Assembly (NCBI GenBank): GCA_039183635.1
Contig: JBCDBL010000164.1
Coordinates: 1 to 6,988, forward strand
Direction: 5' to 3'
DNA length: 6,988 bases
DNA from: JBCDBL01 sp039183635
Lineage (GTDB): Bacteria > Pseudomonadota > Alphaproteobacteria > Caulobacterales > Parvularculaceae
A model generated the notes under the pieces. That model had not been told where the DNA came from, ran no database searches, and saw only the letters and a program-made list of their open reading frames with translations. Numbering within the stretch: the stretch's first letter is position 1; every line of letters begins with the position of its first letter. A program made the position numbers and the translations under genes. Shown here in pieces: positions 1-5,645 of this stretch.

Positions 1-20
1 CGAATCGTAAATGCGGTCTA

Positions 21-90
21 AGTTTATGTTTAACGCGCATTTTATTCACAAAACCGGTTCCCGCTTTTGTGAATGCGCTCTAGTTATATG
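21..90. repeat. Short palindromic intergenic repeat, intact copy
   Basis: A perfect 10 bp inverted repeat, ATTCACAAAA at 44-53 and TTTTGTGAAT at 65-74, encloses the 11-nt loop CCGGTTCCCGC. An outer arm GCGCA (35-39) can pair with TGCGC (74-78) across a small bulge, and CTCTAG follows. A diverged copy lies at 6743-6812 and aligns without gaps over most of its length, best in the loop and right arm. Palindromes of this style are common between genes in Alphaproteobacteria. The function is unknown. It may act as a transcript end for a gene to the left of the window, although no T-run follows. Confidence 0.65.
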
Positions 91-170
91 AGTTGCAAAC
101 GGCTCAGGGCGCGCCCCTGCGGTTGGCGGCTCCCAAGTATGCGACGCAGATAGGTGAAGGGTTGTGGATG

Positions 171-197
171 TTGGCAAAAGCCTCCATTTCCTATAGA
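171..197 (+). promoter_or_regulatory. Possible secG promoter
   Basis: TTGGCA at 171-176 and TATAGA at 192-197 resemble -35 and -10 boxes, 45 bp before the secG start. The spacer is only 15 bp, shorter than the usual 17, so this is a weak call from sequence resemblance alone. Confidence 0.25.
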
Positions 198-242
198 CAG
201 CCATTCTTTAATTATTTGCCCTGACCACAGAAGATACGCTTT

Positions 243-668
243 ATGATCGCCGTTCTTTTAACAATTCATATTCTTATCGCTGCAAGCCTTGTCGGCGTTG
301 TTTTGCTTCAACGGTCTGAAGGCGGCGCGCTTGGAATCGGCGGCGGCGGAGGGGGCGCATTTATGAGCGGACGCGGGGCGGCGAACGCGCTGACGCGTGC
401 GACATCCTTGTTGGCCGCAGGTTTTTTTACAACAAGTATTGCATTGACCGTTCTTGCAGGCGCAAACAACGGTGAGGAAACAATTCTTGATATCGATCCC
501 GTTGAGAACTCCTCCGAAGAGCAAAGCGCGACGGAATTCAGCCTTCCCTCAAGTCCTGAAGATCTTGGGGTTGCCCCGTCATCTGCCGGGGATGCAACAA
601 ACGGCGCGCCGGCCGCAGACGATATTGCGATCCCGACATTTCCTGAAGACGGCGACGCGCAGCCTTAG
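243..668 (+). CDS. secG: Protein-export membrane protein SecG
   Basis: SecG is the small accessory subunit of the SecYEG translocon and assists SecA-driven export of proteins across the inner membrane. The 141-residue product has the family layout: a first membrane helix at about residues 1-23, a cytoplasmic loop with the typical LLQRSEGGALGIGGG stretch (21-35) and the RGAANALTRAT segment (44-54), then a second helix at about 52-72. Residues 73-141 form a long acidic, Pro/Ala/Ser-rich tail, which makes the protein longer than E. coli SecG (110 residues). Such tails are seen in other alphaproteobacterial SecG proteins. The start is preceded only by a weak AGAAG at 229-233. The gene converges on arsC, with 19 bp between the two stops. 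No tpiA or pyrG, its frequent neighbours in related bacteria, is visible; anything upstream lies outside the window. Confidence 0.93.
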   Translation: MIAVLLTIHILIAASLVGVVLLQRSEGGALGIGGGGGGAFMSGRGAANALTRATSLLAAGFFTTSIALTVLAGANNGEETILDIDPVENSSEEQSATEFSLPSSPEDLGVAPSSAGDATNGAPAADDIAIPTFPEDGDAQP

Positions 669-687
669 TTAACTTTTCGCGTCGAAA

Positions 688-1035
688 TTACAGGATCTCT
701 AGAACCGCCTCTGGCGGCCGCCCAATGGCGGCTTTTGCGCCATGAACGACGATAGGGCGTTCCAGAAGGATGGGATTTTCAACGATCGCTGCGATAAGAT
801 CGGCTTCCTTGACCTCCGGGGCGTCAAGATTCAGCTCTTTATAAGCTTGCTCTTTGCGGCGCATCGCGTCTCTGACCGGAACGTCGAGCGCTTTAAACAA
901 GGCTCTTAGCGTTGTCGCGGTCGGGGGCGTTTTCAAATATTCCTTCACTTCAGGCTCTACGCCATTATCCTTAAGCAACTCAAGGGTTTGGCGGGATTTT
1001 GAACATCGCGGATTATGATAAATGACGACAGCCAT
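688..1035 (-). CDS. arsC: Arsenate reductase, glutaredoxin-dependent (ArsC family)
   Basis: This cytoplasmic enzyme reduces arsenate to arsenite using glutathione and glutaredoxin. The 115-residue protein is full length and has the thioredoxin-like start IYHNPRCSKSR with the catalytic Cys11. The three arginines that bind oxyanion in E. coli ArsC (R60, R94, R107) align at Arg59, Arg93 and Arg106, in the contexts VRDAMRRK, LERPIVV and GRPPEAVLEIL. All four key residues are therefore present, which argues against an inactive Spx- or YffB-like relative. The start is well supported by AGGAGG (complement of 1046-1051), 10 nt upstream. No arsR, arsB or acr3 lies nearby, so this looks like a stand-alone housekeeping copy and not part of an ars operon. 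Substrate specificity is inferred from the family. Confidence 0.9.
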   Translation of the reverse strand: MAVVIYHNPRCSKSRQTLELLKDNGVEPEVKEYLKTPPTATTLRALFKALDVPVRDAMRRKEQAYKELNLDAPEVKEADLIAAIVENPILLERPIVVHGAKAAIGRPPEAVLEIL

Positions 1036-1045
1036 AGATGCGGGG

Positions 1046-1051
1046 CCTCCT
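1046..1051 (-). promoter_or_regulatory. Shine-Dalgarno site of arsC
   Basis: AGGAGG on the minus strand, 10 nt before the ATG at 1035. It is a perfect match to the anti-SD core and fixes the arsC start. Confidence 0.85.
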
Positions 1052-1070
1052 CATAGTAAAAAGTTATAGA

Positions 1071-1111
1071 GCGGATTGCAGGCGAAATGGATCACCCGTT
1101 CGCCTCTCCGC
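1071..1111. repeat. Nested hairpin upstream of arsC
   Basis: The outer arms GCGGA (1071-1075) and TCCGC (1107-1111) enclose the inner arms AGGCGAA (1080-1086) and TTCGCCT (1099-1105), which surround a 12-nt loop. It lies 36 bp upstream of the arsC start and on the arsC side of the divergent region. It could be a structured leader, an operator or a decayed dispersed palindrome. The sequence alone cannot separate these. Confidence 0.5.
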
Positions 1112-1139
1112 AGGGCTTGCTGGAACAATGACGCGGAGC

Positions 1140-1179
1140 CGTTTGCGCCCGCTGCGTTGCATCGGATAAAGCGCAAACG
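1140..1179. repeat. Nine-base inverted repeat
   Basis: CGTTTGCGC at 1140-1148 and GCGCAAACG at 1171-1179 are perfect complements, 22 nt apart. The spacing suits a hairpin better than a simple dimer operator. The function is unknown. Confidence 0.45.
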
Positions 1180-1198
1180 CGCCTTAGCATGGTGTGAT

Positions 1199-1222
1199 AG
1201 GCTTTTTTCAGGAAAAACGCCT
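1199..1222. repeat. AT-stem hairpin
   Basis: AGGC (1199-1202) and TTTTT (1204-1208) pair with AAAAA (1213-1217) and GCCT (1219-1222) around the loop CAGG, with one T/C mismatch at 1203/1218. It is not followed by a T-run on either strand, so it is not a standard intrinsic terminator. Confidence 0.4.
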
Positions 1223-1362
1223 GCAATTGAAATTCTTTGGCTGGGGGCATCGAAAAATCGTTAAAATTTGATACTATGTCTTAGGAAATAGTTTGGCGCG
1301 CATCGCCGATCTGTGGGTTTTGGGGGGACGGAACGAACATATCTCGTTTTCGTCTTATCGTG

Positions 1363-1368
1363 AGGGAG
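1363..1368 (+). promoter_or_regulatory. Shine-Dalgarno site of the unknown membrane gene
   Basis: AGGGAG ends 7 nt before the ATG at 1376. It is a good match at ideal spacing and supports that start. Confidence 0.75.
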
Positions 1369-1375
1369 ACACTCT

Positions 1376-2221
1376 ATGGCATATGGGGCAAAAAAAGGCG
1401 TTCAGCCTGGCGATCTTGGGGTTGGCGATTTTTTCGGCTTCGCCGGCGCTGCGGCGACGGGCATCGTGGTCGCGGTTGCGCTTGATTTCTTCCAGAAGAA
1501 GGAAGCTTCTGCGATTGTTGCGCTCAATGTTTTCATGAACGATTTTTTCGGACAAAGCGTTCCGTTGTTCTACGTAATAGGCGCTTTGATGGCGATTGGC
1601 GCCGGATCGACATTCGTATTCGAACCGACGACGCGCAGCGGCGCCTTTTCCACGGGCGTCGGTTTGCTCGCAGCCATTATGACAGCCTTGCCTGTGCAAC
1701 AAACCAATTCCTTCGGCGCGGCGGCGGCGGCGCTGCCTCCCATGCCGTTGGAGCCTGTTCACAGCGCGCCATTCCATTATGAAGCGCAGCCGCGCTTCGC
1801 ATCCTACACGCCGGAGGCGAAGGTTTACCGGGTCCAGAACGTTCGAGCCGGCTATGTGATAATGAATATCAACGTCACCCTCAGCGGCGGTCCCGGCATG
1901 CCGGAAAATTTGGAGACGATGATTAGGAATGGTCAAGCCCGCGCGCGTCTACATTCCAGCGCGAGCGGAATGACGTGGGGTTTGTTCAAGGGCGCGTATC
2001 AAACATCTTCAAACAGCATTACATTCGGCGCGCCCGTTCCCTTGTCGGCGATCGGCGACAGCTCTGAAATGGGTGTGGTCATCGAAATTCCCGGCTACGC
2101 GATCTTGCAGTCGAAGCGGACGGTCACTTCTTCGGAAAGCGTTGTGAATTGGCCTTTGACGATGCGCCCGAACAATCAGCCTCTTTGGATGCAACGTTTA
2201 CGGACGCCTTACGCATTTTAA
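1376..2221 (+). CDS. Membrane protein of unknown function, three helices plus soluble C-terminal domain
   Basis: I do not recognise this 281-residue protein. It starts with a short polar stretch, followed by predicted membrane helices at about residues 17-38, 62-82 and 89-107. A charged segment with FFQKKEAS (38-45) lies between the first two. A low-complexity Ala/Pro linker (about 114-128) leads to a soluble region (about 140-281) with alternating hydrophobic residues and many Gly, Ser and Thr, which suggests mostly beta structure. There are no cysteines and no obvious catalytic motif. Three helices with a short N-terminus would place the C-terminal domain on the opposite side of the membrane from the N-terminus, plausibly in the periplasm. 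The start has a good SD, and a strong terminator lies 28 bp after the stop, so it appears to be a single-gene transcript and genuinely expressed. Confidence 0.8.
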   Translation: MAYGAKKGVQPGDLGVGDFFGFAGAAATGIVVAVALDFFQKKEASAIVALNVFMNDFFGQSVPLFYVIGALMAIGAGSTFVFEPTTRSGAFSTGVGLLAAIMTALPVQQTNSFGAAAAALPPMPLEPVHSAPFHYEAQPRFASYTPEAKVYRVQNVRAGYVIMNINVTLSGGPGMPENLETMIRNGQARARLHSSASGMTWGLFKGAYQTSSNSITFGAPVPLSAIGDSSEMGVVIEIPGYAILQSKRTVTSSESVVNWPLTMRPNNQPLWMQRLRTPYAF

Positions 2222-2248
2222 AATTCGGGCTTTCAAAAGTTGAAAGAC

Positions 2249-2275
2249 AAAGCCGGCCGTCAGGCCGGCTTTTTT
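2249..2275 (+). terminator. Rho-independent terminator of the unknown membrane gene
   Basis: AAAGCCGGCC (2249-2258) pairs with GGCCGGCTTT (2263-2272) around the GTCA loop, and the T-run continues to 2275. It starts 28 bp after the stop codon. The A-run on the left arm gives some potential for function in the other direction as well. Confidence 0.9.
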
Positions 2276-2285
2276 GTTGTCCCAT

Positions 2286-2310
2286 CAAAAACCTCCACCT
2301 TCTGTGGAGG
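2286..2310 (-). terminator. Terminator-like hairpin reading leftward
   Basis: CCTCCAC (2292-2298) pairs with GTGGAGG (2304-2310) around a 5-nt loop. On the minus strand the stem is followed directly by TTTTTG (complement of 2286-2291). No leftward gene ends here, since the nearest gene to the right, mgtE, runs rightward. It would therefore stop an unannotated leftward transcript, or the form may be coincidental. Confidence 0.35.
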
Positions 2311-2392
2311 ACCGGACACGTTTTACATTGTCGTCGGAAAACCGCGCGGTGCGCGCGGGTCGTAGGGGGCGTGGGATCTGCGTGCTTAAAGG

Positions 2393-2537
2393 GCGGCGTC
2401 TGGCCCCCTCCGTCGGCTGTCGCCGACACCTCCCCCGCCGGGCGGGGGAGGACAGCGCAGGGCGCGTCGTAATCCAGGACCGCTTATGGCGGTCCCAGGC
2501 GAAGCGTTTCAAACCTCCGCCTTTGGGTGAGGCAAGT
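2393..2537 (+). repeat. Structured dispersed repeat, copy 1
   Basis: The element begins with GCGGCGTC then GGCCCCCTCC. Hairpin one follows (GTCGGC 2412-2417, GCCGAC 2422-2427, loop TGTC), then hairpin two (10 bp: 2429-2438 with 2442-2451, loop CGG). A third hairpin here pairs GGACCGC (2477-2483) with GCGGTCC (2489-2495). The right part contains GCGAAGCGTTTCAAAC (2499-2514) and a further related stretch to about 2537. An inverted homologous copy lies at 6823-6981. The copies share order, spacing and stem structure, and differ by paired changes in the stems. The boundaries are approximate. Confidence 0.75.
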
Positions 2538-2740
2538 GACTTAATTGGCCATAAACCCAACCATCCGTATGCAATGTATTAACTGAAGTGTTGCAGGCCA
2601 TGTTGGCCGTTTGGCCCAATGGTGCAATAGTTCTCACGCTTGCCGACGTTCGAAACATCGACTAAACAATTGATTCAGTTCCCTGAAACGCTTCTTTCGT
2701 CCGCGCGCGCCTGCTGCGCGCCTCAAACGGTACTTGCGCT

Positions 2741-4180
2741 ATGACAACGCCTGCCGCACCCTCACGGACAGACATCGCAACGCCGGAAAACACGCCGCTG
2801 GAAAAGGATTACGCGCTAAATCCGAATTTCGTGAAGGCGGTCGCCGATGCGGTGGAGACGGAGAACTTTGAAGACGCCCGCCGGTTTGTGGCGGATCTTC
2901 ACCCAGCGGATTTCGCCGACCTTTTGGAGCTTTTGAAGGAAAGCCAACGCCAGGCTCTTGTCCAGTGCGTTGGCGACGATCTTGAGTTCGAGGTGTTGCC
3001 GGAACTCGAAGAGGACGTGCGTGAAAGCGTTGTCGAAGCGATGGAGCCGACCCAGGTCGCCGAAGCCATCGCAGAGCTGGACACCGATGACGCCGCCTTC
3101 GTTCTGGAAGATCTCAAAGACGAAAAAGTCGCTGAAATCCTGAAAGACGTTCCCGAGCAAGAGCGGATCGCCGTACAGGCCGCCCTCGACTATGACGAAG
3201 ATACCGCCGGGCGTCTTATGCAGAAGGATTTCTTCGCGACCCCGGACTACTGGACCGTGGGCCAGATCATAGATCATATGCGCGGCGCCTCCGACCTTCC
3301 TGACCGCTTTTACGAAGTCTTCGTGGTTGACCCCACGACTAAGCCGATCGGATCGGTGATGTTGTCCAAGGTGATGAAATCCCAGAGGGATGTCGTCATT
3401 CGCGATTTAATGGCGGAAGAGCGCCATCCGATCCCGGTGACAACCGATCAGGAGGAGGTGGCTTACCTGTTCGAGAAATACAATCTTATTTCCTCCCCCG
3501 TGGTCGATGAAGGAGGACGTCTGGTGGGTATGATCACCGTCGACGACGTTGTTGAGATCGTCCATGAGGAAACCCACGAGGACATGCTGGCTCTGGCCGG
3601 CGTTCAGGAGACGGAGGGCCTCGCCGATACGGTGTTCACCACGATGCGGCGGCGTTTTTCCTGGCTTTCGGTCAATCTTTTGACTGCGATCCTCGCTTCG
3701 ATTGTTATTGCGGTTTTCGACGCCGCCATAGAACAAATTGTGGCGCTTGCCGTCCTGATGCCCATCATTGCCTCCATGGGCGGAAATGCGGGGACGCAGA
3801 CCTTAACGGTCGCTGTTCGCTCCCTCGCCACAAAGGACATCACGCCGTCGAACGCGGCGCGCATTGTATTGCGTGAAGTGATGGTGGGCGGCCTCAACGG
3901 CGTCGTTTTCGCCGTCATTCTCGGCGCCCTGTCGATCCTCTGGTATGGGCTTCTTCTTGGAGCGCCGAGCCAGGCCGATGCTTTAACGCTCGGATTTGTC
4001 GTTGCCGTGGCGATGGTGATAAACCTTCTCGCCGCCGGGCTTGCCGGTATTCTCATTCCAATCGGTCTGCAGCGCGCCGGCGCCGATCCCGCCGTTGCGT
4101 CCGCTGTGTTCGTCACCACGGTCACGGATATTGTTGGCTTTTTTGTTTTTCTCGGACTAGCGGCCGTCGTTCTCTTGTAA
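2741..4180 (+). CDS. mgtE: Magnesium transporter MgtE
   Basis: MgtE is a homodimeric inner-membrane Mg2+ channel gated by its own cytoplasmic Mg2+-sensing domains. The 479-residue protein is complete. The N-terminal helical domain (about 28-135) includes HPADFADLLE and LDTDDAAFVLEDL. The conserved YDEDTAGRLM (151-160) opens the paired CBS domains (about 155-275), and a connecting helix leads to five membrane segments at about 308-330, 332-350, 380-404, 416-442 and 453-479. The pore signature PIIASMGGNAGTQT (341-354) and the last-helix TTVTDIVGFF, with Asp463 matching the conserved ion-binding Asp of the family, are both present. The ATG at 2741 has no clear Shine-Dalgarno sequence. The C-terminal end overlaps the convergent MFS gene by 24 bp. 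Transport of Mg2+, possibly with Co2+ as for other members, is inferred from the family. Confidence 0.95.
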   Translation: MTTPAAPSRTDIATPENTPLEKDYALNPNFVKAVADAVETENFEDARRFVADLHPADFADLLELLKESQRQALVQCVGDDLEFEVLPELEEDVRESVVEAMEPTQVAEAIAELDTDDAAFVLEDLKDEKVAEILKDVPEQERIAVQAALDYDEDTAGRLMQKDFFATPDYWTVGQIIDHMRGASDLPDRFYEVFVVDPTTKPIGSVMLSKVMKSQRDVVIRDLMAEERHPIPVTTDQEEVAYLFEKYNLISSPVVDEGGRLVGMITVDDVVEIVHEETHEDMLALAGVQETEGLADTVFTTMRRRFSWLSVNLLTAILASIVIAVFDAAIEQIVALAVLMPIIASMGGNAGTQTLTVAVRSLATKDITPSNAARIVLREVMVGGLNGVVFAVILGALSILWYGLLLGAPSQADALTLGFVVAVAMVINLLAAGLAGILIPIGLQRAGADPAVASAVFVTTVTDIVGFFVFLGLAAVVLL

Positions 4181-5413
4181 TGGCGCAGAGCTTTCTCGGG
4201 TGGCGTTCCAGGCCAAGACGCTCGCCACCCCAAGGATCGACGTTGACAGTAAAAAGCTGGCCCCTGGCAAGTAAACGATTGCGCTGGCTGAGATGAAGTA
4301 GGCGAAAACCTGCGTAAACAGAACGGGACCGATCATACCGGCGACGCTCATAATGCTGGACAGCGCGCCCTGCAACTGGCCTTGCGCCGAAGGAGAGATG
4401 CGCCGGGTCATAAGGCTTTGCAGCGCCGGGCCGGCCACCCCCCACATTGACGTGAACGGAGCGCCCAGCAAGAAGTACGCGCCCTTGTCGGCGAACGCGA
4501 GAATAGCAAAGCCCACAATCCCGCACGCAAGACCCAGCATGAGAGCGCCACGTTCCCCAAGCCAGTCGACAACCGGCTTAACAAGACCGGCCTGGACTAT
4601 GACGTTGCACAATCCAAATACTGCGAGCGTCAAGGATACTTTGACTTCGCCCCATTCGTAACGGTACATCGCATACAGAACGAATGTGCTTTGTAGAACA
4701 TACTGTGCAAGCTGTCCGAAAAAGTGCACCAGGCCTAAATTCAGCAACCCTTTTTCAGAGCGTAACAGAACGAGAGACCCTATAGGGTTCGCACGTCTCC
4801 ATGAAAATGGCGTGCGGCGGTGCGCAGGCAGGGATTCTGGGAGCACAAAAAAACCGTACAGAGCATTGGCGAGGTTGAAGCCGGCCGCCACCCAGAACGG
4901 CAAACGCGGATCGATTGTGCTGAGAAGTCCCCCAAAGATTGGACCCACGATAAAGCCAAGCCCGAAAGCCGCTCCCAGAAGGCCATACAACCGCGCGCGC
5001 TTATCCGGCGGAACCACATCTGCGATGTAAGCATAGGCGGTGGAGATGGTGGCTGACATGACGCCTGAAATCACACGCCCTATAAGCAGCCACCCGAGGG
5101 TGGGCGCGACCGCCATCAGAACATGATCAAGCCCTAACCCTACATTTGAGGAGACAATGACGGGCCGACGCCCGACGCGATCCGACAGGCTGCCCACAAT
5201 GGGCGATGCGAAAAAATGCACGAACGCCCAAATGGTGCCGAAAAGCCCGTATATGTAAGCCGCTTCAACGGTGTCGCCGCCGACAAAATCCTTAACCAGG
5301 CGCGGCAGCACGGGAATAATGACGCCGAGAGACAGGACGTCGAGTACAACGGTAAAGAAAATGAAAGCGATCGCCGCTTTTCGGGGAGGCCCCGGGGCGG
5401 GCGTGTCGGACAT
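4157..5413 (-). CDS. MFS drug:H+ antiporter, TetA-like
   Basis: A 418-residue major facilitator of the 12-helix drug:H+ antiporter type, closest in motifs to the TetA/TCR group, which exports drugs from the cytoplasm in exchange for protons. Visible motifs are LDVLSLGVIIPVLPRL in helix 1 (24-39, with the TetA-like Asp25), motif A GSLSDRVGRRP between helices 2 and 3 (74-84), motif B IGRVISGVMSAT (111-122), the antiporter motif C GLGFIVGPIFGG (151-162), and LPES (191-194) after helix 6. A QGQLQGALSSI segment (344-354) is also typical of TetA relatives. There is no tetR-like gene beside it, unlike mobile tetracycline determinants, so tetracycline need not be the substrate. The ATG at 5413 has no strong Shine-Dalgarno sequence, but no better start is evident. 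Its 3' end overlaps mgtE tail to tail. Confidence 0.9.
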   Translation of the reverse strand: MSDTPAPGPPRKAAIAFIFFTVVLDVLSLGVIIPVLPRLVKDFVGGDTVEAAYIYGLFGTIWAFVHFFASPIVGSLSDRVGRRPVIVSSNVGLGLDHVLMAVAPTLGWLLIGRVISGVMSATISTAYAYIADVVPPDKRARLYGLLGAAFGLGFIVGPIFGGLLSTIDPRLPFWVAAGFNLANALYGFFVLPESLPAHRRTPFSWRRANPIGSLVLLRSEKGLLNLGLVHFFGQLAQYVLQSTFVLYAMYRYEWGEVKVSLTLAVFGLCNVIVQAGLVKPVVDWLGERGALMLGLACGIVGFAILAFADKGAYFLLGAPFTSMWGVAGPALQSLMTRRISPSAQGQLQGALSSIMSVAGMIGPVLFTQVFAYFISASAIVYLPGASFLLSTSILGVASVLAWNATRESSAPLQENDGR

Positions 5414-5645
5414 GGGCTGGAGGCCTTGCGTAGGGGTGGCGGACCGCCGCCCTGGCGTTTAGATGAGTCTTTTGAGATAGCAGACTAAGAAAGCCGCGAA
5501 CAGACCGCCGTACTGCAAAGATGGGGTTCGGCCGTCGTCTAAGAACGGCATGCGAAACGCTCGACGTCTGGCCTTTATCTGTGTTAATAATTAACGGATC
5601 GTGGGGCGAGAGAGTCGTCCGGGGGGCGAGGGGAAACGAAAGCCG
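5414..5645. promoter_or_regulatory. Divergent promoter region with an AT-rich palindrome
   Basis: This 232 bp stretch separates the leftward MFS gene from the rightward lysozyme-like gene and must serve both. GTTAATAATTAAC at 5583-5595 is a perfect 6+6 dyad around one central base in otherwise GC-rich DNA. It lies about 50 bp before the lysozyme-like ATG. It could be a regulator site or an AT-rich -10 region for that gene. I cannot assign -35 and -10 boxes with confidence. Confidence 0.4.
5628..5633 (+). promoter_or_regulatory. Shine-Dalgarno-like site that decides the lysozyme-like start
   Basis: GAGGGG lies 12 nt before the ATG at 5646. The alternative upstream GTG at 5601 has no purine-rich site before it. 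The spacing is rather long, but this favours the ATG. Confidence 0.55.

Larger units (their letters stand above)
1036..1375. other. Divergent intergenic region between arsC and the unknown membrane gene
   Basis: This 340 bp stretch has no credible gene. A 62-codon open frame at 1076-1264 lacks a ribosome binding site and any recognisable motif. The left half is rich in inverted repeats (listed separately at 1071-1111, 1140-1179 and 1199-1222). The right half is AT-rich around 1251-1290 and includes TACTAT at 1272-1277, a possible -10 box for the rightward gene, but I find no convincing -35. It must hold the promoters of both flanking genes. Confidence 0.6.
2222..2740. other. Gene-free region before mgtE
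   Basis: This 519 bp stretch holds the terminator at 2249-2275, the leftward hairpin at 2286-2310, a structured repeat at about 2393-2537 and the mgtE leader (about 2540-2740). Open frames crossing it on both strands run through the palindromes, lack ribosome binding sites and show no protein family features. I find no tRNA and no recognisable Mg2+ riboswitch. The leader contains the hairpin GCGCGC/GCGCGC (2705-2710 and 2716-2721), 19 bp before the mgtE ATG. Confidence 0.6.

Noticed and set aside
88..156. 22-codon frame upstream of secG as a leader peptide
   Set aside because: It has no SD and no attenuation-like structure before secG, and starts within the end of the palindromic repeat.
258..524. 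Cysteine-rich 88-codon frame antisense to secG
   Set aside because: It lies wholly within secG; the cysteines arise from reading the complement of the Ala- and Gly-rich codons, and there is no SD or separate promoter.
675..687. Hairpin between the converging ends of secG and arsC as a terminator
   Set aside because: The stem is only 5 bp (TTTCG/CGAAA) with no T-run beyond it.
1076..1264. 62-codon open frame between arsC and the unknown membrane gene
   Set aside because: It runs through three inverted repeats, lacks an SD and shows no recognisable protein features.
1355..1936. 193-codon frame antisense to the unknown membrane gene
   Set aside because: It is Arg/His-rich without hydrophobic core patterns, and the sense strand has a good SD, membrane helices and a terminator.
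2149..2582. Several overlapping open frames on both strands around the structured repeat
   Set aside because: They traverse the terminator and palindromes, overlap the end of a well-supported gene or one another, and have Arg/Pro-rich compositions typical of chance frames in GC-rich repeats.
2649..2658. GTTCGAAAC resembling a tRNA T-loop
   Set aside because: The flanking bases do not form a T-stem and there is no acceptor or anticodon stem at the required spacing.
2540..2740. Mg2+-sensing M-box riboswitch ahead of mgtE
   Set aside because: I cannot find the conserved M-box pattern; only a simple GC hairpin is visible. A covariance search would be decisive.
5601..5645. GTG start at 5601 giving a 15-residue longer lysozyme-like protein
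   Set aside because: The extra residues are Gly/Arg/Lys-rich with no signal-peptide character, no SD precedes the GTG, and GH24 domains typically begin at the MRASETG position with GAGGGG upstream.
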